This document shows, piece after piece, positions 1 through 5,347 of a stretch of 5,347 nt of DNA. The notes below the pieces were generated by a model that searched no databases, had not been told where the DNA came from, and was given only the letters and a program-made list of their open reading frames with translations. This DNA comes from Methylomonas sp. Lineage in GTDB: Bacteria; Pseudomonadota; Gammaproteobacteria; Methylococcales; Methylomonadaceae. The position numbers and the translations under genes are program-made. The stretch spans positions 1 to 5,347 of the forward strand of contig JALXCS010000209.1 of NCBI GenBank assembly GCA_026990815.1, in the 5' to 3' direction. Position 1 is the first letter of the stretch; each line of letters opens with the position of its first letter.

Positions 1-210
1 CTTTCGGTAACGGTTGGATTTCGTGTTTCCTAGCACACTCATCGCCCACATCCGGCCTCTCTGCTTGTTCGTGTTCCTACGGTCGTGCATTTGCTACGCG
101 CTTCTTTCAGGCTGACCTCACGGCTTCCCCCTTGCGTTTCGCTACGGTTGTCGTTACTACTTCCGGTTACCTCCTTTCAGATAACAAGTTTTAGCCCATG
201 CTGGGCACAC
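1..210 (-). mobile_element. Group II intron, 5' end (partial)
   Basis: Read on the minus strand from 210 downward, the sequence opens with GTGTGCCCAGCATGGGC, a typical bacterial group II intron 5' end (GUGYG class). It continues with the conserved domain I blocks GGAGGTAACCGGAAG, GTAACGACAACCGTAGCG and AAACGCAAGGG. The 5' splice junction would therefore lie between 211 (exon) and 210 (intron nucleotide 1). Only the first 210 nucleotides are in the window; the rest of the ribozyme and any maturase/reverse transcriptase gene lie beyond position 1. The intron is antisense to the adjacent IS66 remnant. Recognition rests on recalled family sequence; I cannot assign the intron class. The plus-strand reading frame across this stretch is not a gene. 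Confidence 0.8.
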
Positions 211-214
211 GAGG

Positions 215-231
215 CTCTGATTAAGTCAGAG
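215..231. repeat. Hairpin in the intron 5' exon
   Basis: This is a perfect 6-bp inverted repeat, CTCTGA (215-220) and TCAGAG (226-231), around a TTAAG loop. On the minus strand the stem ends four bases (CCTC) before the intron start. Class C group II introns use that geometry: they insert just downstream of a stem-loop, often a transcription terminator. On the plus strand the stem is followed by GTGTTTTCC, so it could also be a weak terminator. The stem is short, so chance is possible. Confidence 0.5.
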
Positions 232-247
232 GTGTTTTCCCTGTTGA

Positions 248-677
248 ACACAGTCTGCCATCCTTTATTCTCTGCACGATTGGCTATTAACCACCCGAGT
301 GAAGACTGCAGACGGCGGTGCTTCAGCGAAAGCACTGGATTATGCCCTGAAGCGTTGGCCGAGTTTAATTCGTTATGCTGATACAGGCCATCTGCCCATC
401 GACAACAATCCGGTGGAAAATTGTATTCACCCCCATGCCCTGGGCAAGAAAAACTGGCTGTTTGTCAGCTCCGAACGCACCGGGCATCGTGCTGCCGCCA
501 TTCAGTCCCTGCTGGGAACAGCTAAACTGAATGGACTTGATCCTGTCAAATGGCTCAAAGACAGACACCCTGGAAAAGTTACCGGCATGGCCCAACAGCC
601 GTATTGATGATCTTTTGCCATTGGCTCCCGAATATATTCAAGCCATGAAAACAATAAAAGATAGATGGTGGCGTTAG
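248..677 (+). pseudogene. IS66-family transposase (TnpC), C-terminal remnant, frameshifted
   Basis: This is the last part of an IS66 DDE transposase, which cuts and joins element ends during transposition. The reading frame entered at 248 gives LYSLHDWLLTTR, then ADGGASAKALDYALKRW, then IDNNPVEN, whose glutamate (codon 416-418) is the third catalytic DDE residue, then ALGKKNWLF and RAAAIQSLLGTAKLNGLDP. After codon 557-559 the frame is lost. It resumes in another frame at 564 as DTLEKLPAWPNSRIDDLLPL and ends at TAG 675-677. The cause is a tandem duplication of GACA (560-567). The first two catalytic aspartates and the whole N-terminus are missing. A GTG at 299 opens a 102-codon frame, but that is not a true start. 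The left limit between 211 and 248 is unclear, with an in-frame TGA at 245-247. The gene is non-functional. Confidence 0.88.
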
Positions 678-685
678 ACGCTTAT
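671..685 (+). repeat. Probable IS66 right-end terminal inverted repeat
   Basis: The complement of 685 to 671 reads ATAAGCGTCTAACGC, close to the GTAAGCG start I recall for many IS66-family terminal repeats. The transposase stop codon lies inside it, so the element would end near 685. The matching left end is not in the window, so neither the repeat nor a target duplication can be confirmed. Confidence 0.4.
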
Positions 686-700
686 AATCAGAGTAACTGA

Positions 701-745
701 CTGAAAACCCTCGTGTCGGTAGTTCGATTCTGTCCCTAGGCACTA
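701..745 (+). tRNA. tRNA-Phe(GAA)-like 3' half, degenerate remnant
   Basis: The bases fit tRNA positions 32 to 73 exactly. The anticodon loop is CTGAAAA (701-707), giving anticodon GAA for phenylalanine. The 3' anticodon strand is CCCTC (708-712) and the variable loop is GTGTC (713-717). The T arm is GGTAG-TTCGATT-CTGTC (718-734), pairing fully with two G-U wobbles. The 3' acceptor strand is CCTAGGC (735-741), with discriminator A742. CTA stands where CCA would be. Upstream, the 5' anticodon strand (ACTGA) cannot pair with CCCTC and no GCCTAGG acceptor strand is present, so this is not a working tRNA. GAGT at 691-694 could be a relic of the D stem. It is likely an integration scar or a tRNA gene broken by the IS66 element. 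Confidence 0.55.
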
Positions 746-749
746 TCCT

Positions 750-1475
750 TTACTCTTCGACTGTAGAATTGAAAGGGGCTATTTTTAAATTATCAAAATA
801 GGTGACTGCATCAGCTTTTGTCCAAACACCAATCTTCCCTGCTCTTGGAAAGCTGCTGTCTAATGTACTCAATAGAAGTCTTCCATCCAGGTAACATTCA
901 ATATTATTTCCTTTCATAATGATTTTAATGTCGTACCATTGCCCAGTATTTACTTCTATATCAATGCTTTTAAGCATTATACGATTGCCGTCAATCACTT
1001 TATAAACCCGGTAATTATTTTCCAATGGATTAGCACGAGCCACATAATAATTAGTGGCATCTTGGAAACGCCAAACTGGACCACCTCCCTGGTCCTCATC
1101 CCCTTCCACACCTTTAAATTTAAGCGTTAATTCCAAATCTGTGTAACTCAATTGGTCATTAACAATCACATCAAAATGGTACCCAAAATTTTCTTTTGAA
1201 GTTTGAGCCAGCACCCGGTTGTCATAATCATTGATAATCTCCCAACGACCGGATTTACCTTTGCCCGTAAAATATCCAGTCCAGCCAGATGGAATCTTGC
1301 CTATTTCATCATTATCGAAATTAAAACTCCTCTCTGCCATTTGTGTTAATACTGCTGTAGGAATTTCTTTAGGATTACTACTGATATTTTTGGCGCCAAT
1401 GGAATTGCTTTTTACAACTTGATTACCACCAATAAGCAAAACTGCAAATGCGGTAAAAATGTGTATTTTTTTCAT
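750..1475 (-). CDS. Secreted LamG/jelly-roll (DUF1080-like) protein
   Basis: This is a 241-residue exported protein. The ATG at 1475 is chosen over an in-frame TTG at 1493 because TAAGG sits five bases upstream and the protein then starts MKKIHIFTAFAVLLIGG, a normal signal peptide; no lipobox cysteine is present. After a linker, about residues 51-233 form one beta-rich domain of the concanavalin-like/LamG fold. Blocks include FNFDNDEIGKIPSGW (51-65), GKSGRWEI (73-80), DQGGGPVWRFQDATNYYVAR (128-147), the dimple GNNIECYLDGR (189-199) and GKIGVWTKADAVTYFDNL (213-230). Relatives occur widely as DUF1080 or '3-keto-disaccharide hydrolase-like' proteins, mostly of unknown function. No obvious catalytic residues are visible, so ligand or sugar binding is a guess. 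It is the last gene of the importer operon, starting 7 bases after the ATPase stop codon, and should act in the periplasm or outside the cell. Confidence 0.82.
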   Translation of the reverse strand: MKKIHIFTAFAVLLIGGNQVVKSNSIGAKNISSNPKEIPTAVLTQMAERSFNFDNDEIGKIPSGWTGYFTGKGKSGRWEIINDYDNRVLAQTSKENFGYHFDVIVNDQLSYTDLELTLKFKGVEGDEDQGGGPVWRFQDATNYYVARANPLENNYRVYKVIDGNRIMLKSIDIEVNTGQWYDIKIIMKGNNIECYLDGRLLLSTLDSSFPRAGKIGVWTKADAVTYFDNLKIAPFNSTVEE

Positions 1476-1480
1476 AATAG

Positions 1481-1485
1481 CCTTA
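1481..1485 (-). promoter_or_regulatory. Ribosome binding site for the jelly-roll gene
   Basis: TAAGG on the minus strand lies five bases before the ATG at 1475 and decides that start. Its TAA is also the stop codon of the upstream ATPase gene, so translation of the two genes is probably coupled. Confidence 0.7.
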
Positions 1486-2199
1486 AAATTCAATAAAATA
1501 TTTCAGATATTCATTATCTGAGTTTTTTATCTGCTCCACACTACCTGTTAGTTCTATTACCCCTTCGTTTAATATGACAATTTTGTCTGCTATTGCGAAT
1601 GCTTCCTTGTGATCATGGGTAACAAATAAAATGGTTAGATCAAAATTTTGTTGCAGTTTTTTGATGAGACCCAATGTTTTCCGTTTCAACTTCACATCAA
1701 GGTTGGCAAGCGGTTCGTCCATCAGCAGAATTTTTGGCTTAAGAACCAACGCGCGAGAAAGCGCGACAAGTTGCTGCTGGCCACCGGATAATTGATGCGG
1801 ATATTTCTCAGAATATGCTTGCAACCCAAAATAATCAAGCATCTGGTGAACTGTTTCTTTGATATTTTTTTGTTTTTGTTCGGTCAATCCAAAAGCTATA
1901 TTTTTATAAACGGTGAAATGAGGCCAAAGTGCCAAGTCTTGAAAAATAAACCCTAACTTTCTTTGATGTGGTGGAATGATTAAATGATTCTTGTTAGTCG
2001 CTACTTTATTTAAAATGGTAATAAGTCCACCTTGTGGTGTTTCCAGTCCTGCAATCAATCGTAAAATAGTTGTCTTGCCACTTCCAGAGCCTCCGAGCAA
2101 ACAAGTCAACTGACTTCCGTCAATATCTAAAGATAAGCGTTGTAGTACCTGCTTGGCTCCATAAGAATGCGTTACTTCTGCCAGACTAATGGTTGACAT
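1483..2199 (-). CDS. ABC importer ATPase, FbpC/PotA-like, short form
   Basis: This 238-residue cytoplasmic ATPase drives the importer encoded by the two upstream genes. All nucleotide-binding motifs are intact: Walker A GGSGSGKT (36-43), Q-loop glutamine 87 in FIFQD, signature LSGGQQQ (137-143), Walker B ILLMDEP (157-163) with catalytic E162, D-loop LANLD (164-168) and H-loop H195 in FVTHD. It matches the iron/thiamine/polyamine importer ATPase class. It stops soon after the nucleotide-binding domain, whereas classic FbpC proteins are about 350 residues with a C-terminal TOBE-type regulatory domain; that domain is absent here. The ATG overlaps the permease end by 14 nt and has no clear Shine-Dalgarno sequence, so translational coupling is likely. 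The exact substrate cannot be read from the ATPase. Confidence 0.93.
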   Translation of the reverse strand: MSTISLAEVTHSYGAKQVLQRLSLDIDGSQLTCLLGGSGSGKTTILRLIAGLETPQGGLITILNKVATNKNHLIIPPHQRKLGFIFQDLALWPHFTVYKNIAFGLTEQKQKNIKETVHQMLDYFGLQAYSEKYPHQLSGGQQQLVALSRALVLKPKILLMDEPLANLDVKLKRKTLGLIKKLQQNFDLTILFVTHDHKEAFAIADKIVILNEGVIELTGSVEQIKNSDNEYLKYFIEF

Positions 2200-3742
2200 T
2201 TTGGTAATGTTTAGAAAGTGAATATATGACAGTAATAATCAATAAAGTAATGAAAAAAACTATCAAGCTCATTGAGCTTATCAGTGCCTGGGGGGCGTTT
2301 GCCATCATGGTAAAAACTTTAATGGGTATTATTTCCGTACCAGGGGGATAAACCATGATAGTTGTCCCTAACTCACCAAAACAAAAAATAAAATTGATTA
2401 TAAATGCTGTAAAAACTGTCGGCATAATCAAAGGAAACAAAATCATTTTTATTCGTCTGAATGGAACGATACCTTGAATCTGGGCCGCCTCATCTAAGGA
2501 TTTTGGGATCTGCTTAATAGCATTTCCGATTAATTTAGCAGAGATAAAAGAGAATTTTCCAGCGTACCCCAACAATATGATCACATAGCTCGAATAAACT
2601 GCATCAAGGAAAGCCCGATTATAAAATTTAATTAAACTGATGCCGAAAATAGTTGAAGGAATAGCAAAAACGAATAATAAAAGCCAGATTAAAGATTTTC
2701 TTTTCTTTGTTTCAGCAGCGTATGCTGCAGAAAAACCAACAACAATGGTAATCAACGCACCAGCAAACGCCAATCCTATGGAATTGATAAACGTAGCTTT
2801 TAATAAATTAAATGCCTGAATGAATTTAGCTGTTCCATCCTGAAAGGATTGAATAAAAAGAGCAACAAATGGTAAAAGAACCGAGAGCAAAAACCAGAAA
2901 CAAAGAAGACTCACGCTCAATCCCTTCCAACGATAAAAATGGTAGATTTTGGTTTTTATGCCCCGCCCATGAATTGATAAAAATGGCGCATTTGCCAAAT
3001 ATGCCTTTTCAGAAAGTAACAATAAGAGGCAAAGTAAAATAAGCAATGTGGATTGTAAAATTGCTAATGAATGATTATAAAATGCAGAAAACTGAATAAA
3101 TATTTCAGTGGTAAAAACTTTTATACCAAAAAACGCAGGGACTGAAAATTCTGAAATACTGAAAATAAAAACCAGTGCCAAAGAGGTTAATAAGGCAGGT
3201 TTTACCAAAGGTAAAGTAATTTTGAAAATTACTTTACGATAATCAGCCACTATCTCTCCCGCTTCTTCCAACTGCGCATTAATGTTTGAAAAAGCATTAC
3301 CGATTATGGCCATAGACAAAGGAGTATATATTGAGGTCAATACCAGAATGACACCGACATATGAAGCTAGTGAATCAGTATTCCCTAAACACAGATAAAA
3401 AAAATCATTCCAGGTGACCGCCAAAATATAAGGGGAAATAAACAAGGGAACGAGTAATGCAATTTTGAAGAAACCTTGGAAAGAAACATTTGTTTTGAAC
3501 AACAAAAAACCAGATACGGCTCCCAATAGTGTCGTCAAAACTGCAATGACAAAAGCGATAGCGCTGCTTTTTGCTAACAAGAAAAAACTATCTTTGTTAA
3601 TTAGTTGCAGATTCTCGAGCAATGAACTACTGCCAGTGTCTGGAAGCAGTGTAGAACTGAGTGTATAAAAAACCGGAAATACGATTAACAAGACAAACAA
3701 AACATATACTATTGAATACCAGAGACATTCACTTTTTCGCAT
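2186..3742 (-). CDS. ABC importer permease, fused two-domain FbpB/AfuB type
   Basis: This 518-residue inner-membrane protein forms the whole transport channel. It consists of two tandem binding-protein-dependent permease domains (about 50-245 and 310-510), with roughly twelve hydrophobic segments in total, starting at residues 9-30. Each half has the cytoplasmic EAA coupling loop that docks on the ATPase: EEAGEIVADYRKVIFKITLP (159-178) and DEAAQIQGIVPFRRIKMILF (417-436). The length and duplicated layout are normal for FbpB, SfuB and AfuB-type permeases, in which one chain replaces a heterodimer. The ATG at 3742 lies 21 nt after the binding-protein stop codon, preceded only by a weak AGCGG. 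The 3' end overlaps the ATPase gene. The gene is complete, with no sign of decay. Confidence 0.93.
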   Translation of the reverse strand: MRKSECLWYSIVYVLFVLLIVFPVFYTLSSTLLPDTGSSSLLENLQLINKDSFFLLAKSSAIAFVIAVLTTLLGAVSGFLLFKTNVSFQGFFKIALLVPLFISPYILAVTWNDFFYLCLGNTDSLASYVGVILVLTSIYTPLSMAIIGNAFSNINAQLEEAGEIVADYRKVIFKITLPLVKPALLTSLALVFIFSISEFSVPAFFGIKVFTTEIFIQFSAFYNHSLAILQSTLLILLCLLLLLSEKAYLANAPFLSIHGRGIKTKIYHFYRWKGLSVSLLCFWFLLSVLLPFVALFIQSFQDGTAKFIQAFNLLKATFINSIGLAFAGALITIVVGFSAAYAAETKKRKSLIWLLLFVFAIPSTIFGISLIKFYNRAFLDAVYSSYVIILLGYAGKFSFISAKLIGNAIKQIPKSLDEAAQIQGIVPFRRIKMILFPLIMPTVFTAFIINFIFCFGELGTTIMVYPPGTEIIPIKVFTMMANAPQALISSMSLIVFFITLLIITVIYSLSKHYQNVNH

Positions 3743-3763
3743 GACTACCGCTGTGAGCCGAAA

Positions 3764-4768
3764 TTACTTTTCCAGCCATCCCTTTAAATAAGCTTGGATA
3801 TCCGTCAGCTTCTGCGCTGTCTTGTCATAATCAATGATCATGGGGACGATATTGTCTAGTGAAGGAATATCTTCTGGTGTATTGACACCTTTATGCAAAG
3901 GCATCTGAGCACAGGATTTTGCCAATTTTGCTTCGGTTTCCTTCCTTAAAAGGTAATCTATCAGTTTTTTTCCATTATTGGTATGCGGTGAGTTGTTTAT
4001 CAGACTGACTGTATTCGGCATTATCAAACTGCCAATTCCATGCTGATCTAAAAATACAAAACCAATATTTCCCCCTTCTTTAATAGCTTCGTAGACATCA
4101 TCCGTATCAGTCAGACCACAGGCAACTTTTCCTTGCACGACCTGCTTTTTCACATCCCCGTTGCTACTGGCAATAACCACATCATTGTTTTTTAAATCAG
4201 CAAGTAACTGTTTTGCAGTTTCTTCACCAAGAACAGAAAATAAAGCCGCAACGTGGAAAGTCGTTGTACCAAACAAAGGGTTTGCGATTGCAACCTGACC
4301 TCTATATTGTTCTTTAATAAGATCAAAGATAGATTGTGGAACATCTGTCTTTTTCAGCATATTTTTGTTATAAACCAAAACTCTCGCTCTCGCCGAAAAT
4401 CCTGTCCAGTGGTCATCTGGGTCTTTAAAAATACTGTCGATATCATTAGCCATTGATGATGGGTATGGCGAAGTTATGCCTCTATTCTTCAATACAATCG
4501 CTCTAATAGGGTCACCACTCCAAAAAACGTCACATTGAGGATTATCTTTTTCAGCAATCAATCGGTTTAAAACCCCGGTAGATTTTGTTTCCTCGGTATC
4601 ATAAACAGCTTTTATCTTGATTCCTGTCTGACTTTCAAAATCTTTTAAAATAGGCTCTGAAAATATCTGGTCTACAGTGGTATAAACAACAACAGTATCG
4701 GTATTTTCTGAGCACCCGGCTGTGATTAATGAAATGAGAATAGCAATTTTAAGAATTAGTTTGTTCAT
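3764..4768 (-). CDS. ABC importer solute-binding lipoprotein, AfuA/FbpA-like
   Basis: This 334-residue protein captures the substrate outside the inner membrane and hands it to the permease. The N-terminus MNKLILKIAILISLITAGC is a lipoprotein signal with the acylated cysteine at 19; serine at 20 is not an inner-membrane retention signal. The rest is a two-lobed family 1 binding protein: VVVYTTVDQ (26-34), AEKDNPQCDVFW (72-83), GFSARARVLVYN (123-134), ANPLFGTTT (162-170), GLTDTDD (218-224), DQHGIGSLIMPNTV (241-254) and MPLHKGV (289-295). This pattern fits a branch usually annotated as iron(III)-binding. The adjacent tyrosine pair that holds iron in FbpA is absent, and related AfuA and phosphonate-type proteins bind organic phosphates, so the substrate is open. 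The ATG at 4768 has no clear Shine-Dalgarno, but no alternative start codon precedes it before an in-frame stop. Confidence 0.92.
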   Translation of the reverse strand: MNKLILKIAILISLITAGCSENTDTVVVYTTVDQIFSEPILKDFESQTGIKIKAVYDTEETKSTGVLNRLIAEKDNPQCDVFWSGDPIRAIVLKNRGITSPYPSSMANDIDSIFKDPDDHWTGFSARARVLVYNKNMLKKTDVPQSIFDLIKEQYRGQVAIANPLFGTTTFHVAALFSVLGEETAKQLLADLKNNDVVIASSNGDVKKQVVQGKVACGLTDTDDVYEAIKEGGNIGFVFLDQHGIGSLIMPNTVSLINNSPHTNNGKKLIDYLLRKETEAKLAKSCAQMPLHKGVNTPEDIPSLDNIVPMIIDYDKTAQKLTDIQAYLKGWLEK

Positions 4769-5033
4769 GCTGAAAGTATTTTGTTTGTTCGTGAAACCCA
4801 GGAAAAAGCCAACCTTAAAATATTTCTGTTCGAATCATTATTTCATCTTGCAGCCAAAAGACTTTTGGTGCAAATATTTATTATTGGCGATGCATCACTC
4901 GATGTGGTTGCTGACCATTTACCATAGTCCATTAATGCATTTAATAATCGTTCCAGCAAGTAAGTGCTTCAAAAATACCTTCCTTATGTAGTCATTTTTC
5001 AGTGGTAAATTTGGATTTTATATTTTTTTGCGG
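4769..5033 (-). promoter_or_regulatory. Gene-free region, presumed operon promoter region
   Basis: This 265-base AT-rich stretch lies upstream of the importer operon and must hold its promoter, unless transcription enters from beyond the remnant at 5034. I see no convincing -35/-10 pair; weak candidates such as TTGCTG with ATTAAT 17 bases on (minus strand, about 4960-4930) are poor matches. It contains the strong palindrome at 4849-4872 and a weaker one, ATTAATGCATTTAAT, at 4931-4945. Reading frames on both strands are short or interrupted and look non-coding. Confidence 0.45.
4849..4872. repeat. Near-perfect palindrome upstream of the operon, possible operator
   Basis: The core CCAAAAG-A-CTTTTGG (4854-4868) is a perfect 7-bp inverted repeat around a single base. 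It is flanked by TGCA on both sides (4849-4852 and 4869-4872), with one extra base (G4853) on the left arm. The centre lies about 93 bases before the start codon at 4768. A one-base centre suits a dimeric regulator's binding site better than an RNA hairpin, whose loop would need to open several pairs. No regulator is recognised, and it does not match the Fur consensus. Confidence 0.5.
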
Positions 5034-5220
5034 TTAATTTCCGTTGGATTTACCTGGCAGCTTTTTACAAGCGAGTTTTTTCGCCTGTAGAAATAATAGT
5101 CCGAAAGGGATATTTGCTACTCTACGATACTGGCTATGGACATGCTTAATAATCGCCCTCATAAAATCGAACATGAGTTGAGGATGTTCGGCTATCAGGG
5201 GGCGAATATCTTCTGCTTTA
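5034..5220 (-). pseudogene. C-terminal remnant resembling a cyclic-nucleotide-binding domain protein
   Basis: About 61 codons survive: KAEDIRPLIAEHPQLMFDFM, then RAIIKHVHSQYRRVANI, ending LPGKSNGN. The pattern of a residue run like 'AEDI..LIAEHPQL', followed by an amphipathic helix with RAIIKHVHSQYR, resembles the final strand and helix of Crp-type cyclic-nucleotide-binding domains. The beta-barrel and the phosphate-binding cassette are missing, so ligand binding is impossible. The gene is cut on its 5' side by the end of an IS3-family element. The frame is technically open to a TTG at 5234, but that start and the preceding codons belong to the insertion sequence end. It is upstream of, and in the same direction as, the importer operon, but 265 bases away. 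Family assignment is from short motif resemblance only. Confidence 0.5.
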
Positions 5221-5284
5221 AGAAATGGCCCCAATCGATTGGATAGTCCAATCGGCTTTTTAAGTGATCATGCTGCCTTGTTCA
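5221..5284 (-). mobile_element. IS3-family element terminus (non-coding end)
   Basis: This stretch lies between the transposase stop codon and the truncated gene. The outer part, GGGGCCATTTCT on the minus strand preceded by GGACTATCCAATCG, resembles ends I recall from IS3-family elements (terminal GGCCCC near a GGACAGTCC-like block). The exact outermost base, near 5219-5222, is uncertain because the other end and any target duplication are not visible. Confidence 0.5.
5236..5254. repeat. Perfect 8-bp inverted repeat within the IS end
   Basis: CGATTGGA (5236-5243) and TCCAATCG (5247-5254) are perfect reverse complements around TAG. It lies inside the presumed IS3 terminus and may be a transposase-binding element or a small terminator for the transposase gene; no T-run follows on the minus strand. 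Confidence 0.6.
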
Positions 5285-5347
5285 TTAAGCCACTAATTGC
5301 CGTGGCAAATTTAAATAGACTTCATCTGGCGTAAGATCTTCCAAAGC
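5285..5347 (-). CDS. IS3-family transposase (OrfB), C-terminal end, partial
   Basis: The minus-strand frame entering at 5347 reads ALEDLTPDEVYLNLPRQLVA and stops at TAA (5287-5285). The TPDEVY block is the usual end of IS3-family OrfB integrase-type transposases, just after the catalytic core (typical form RPH..L...TPDEVYF). Only 20 codons are in the window, so intactness of the gene cannot be judged. Its insertion explains the loss of the 5' part of the neighbouring gene remnant. Confidence 0.75.
   Translation of the reverse strand, partial: ALEDLTPDEVYLNLPRQLVA

Noticed and set aside
85..381. Open 98-codon plus-strand frame
   Set aside because: It runs antisense through group II intron domain I and out of frame through the IS66 remnant; no protein-like pattern.
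365..595. Open 76-codon minus-strand frame
   Set aside because: It is the antisense shadow of the IS66 transposase, whose plus-strand motifs are unmistakable.
685..750. Rho-independent terminator for the importer operon
   Set aside because: No stable stem followed by a T-run is seen on the minus strand past 750.
1476..1493. TTG start at 1493 for the jelly-roll gene (six extra residues)
   Set aside because: The ATG at 1475 has a well-placed TAAGG and gives a standard MKK signal peptide.
4825..4846. Possible Fur box (ATAATGAT on the minus strand)
   Set aside because: Only one half-site resembles the consensus and no inverted partner is present.
4722..4991. Open 89-codon plus-strand frame across the intergenic region
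   Set aside because: It overlaps the binding-protein start antisense, shows no recognisable domain and its composition mirrors AT-rich non-coding DNA.
4780..4991. Degraded minus-strand peptide (MKHLLAGTIIKCINGLW and onward, with stops)
   Set aside because: Several in-frame stops and no family recognised; not enough to call a pseudogene.

Overview
The window looks like a bacterial accessory region: one intact four-gene operon on the minus strand, with the debris of mobile elements on both sides. The organism is most likely a low-GC Gram-negative bacterium, probably a gammaproteobacterium. The clues are the AT-rich operon, MKK-type and lipoprotein signal peptides, and the IS66, IS3 and group II intron remnants. 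This is inference; nothing here fixes the genus. The mobile debris at the left is visibly richer in GC than the operon.

Left flank (1-745). Positions 1-210 are the 5' end of a group II intron on the minus strand, running out of the window. It abuts a small hairpin at 215-231. Next, on the plus strand, comes the C-terminal part of an IS66-family transposase (about 248-677), broken by a 4-bp tandem duplication, with a probable IS66 terminal repeat at about 671-685. A 3' half of a tRNA, best read as tRNA-Phe(GAA), follows at 701-745, five bases from the end of the operon.

Centre (750-4768, minus strand). In transcription order the operon encodes a lipoprotein solute-binding protein, a fused two-domain permease of about 12 membrane helices, a short ABC ATPase, and a secreted LamG/jelly-roll-like protein. 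The genes are 21 nt apart, overlapping by 14 nt, and 7 nt apart, so they are very probably co-transcribed. The order matches FbpABC/AfuABC-type importers. However, the binding protein lacks the tandem-tyrosine iron site and resembles the branch often labelled 'iron(III)' without evidence, so the substrate is open. The jelly-roll protein is the unusual partner; it may bind a ligand or help deliver the substrate.

Right flank (4769-5347). A gene-free stretch of about 265 bases carries a near-perfect palindrome at 4849-4872, which may be the operon's operator. Beyond it is a broken remnant resembling the C-terminal end of a cyclic-nucleotide-binding domain protein, cut by the terminus of an IS3-family element. 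The last 20 codons of that element's transposase run out of the window at 5347.

The importer operon therefore lies between a tRNA scar and mobile elements, a typical layout for horizontally acquired cargo. No CRISPR array, rRNA gene or complete tRNA gene was seen.
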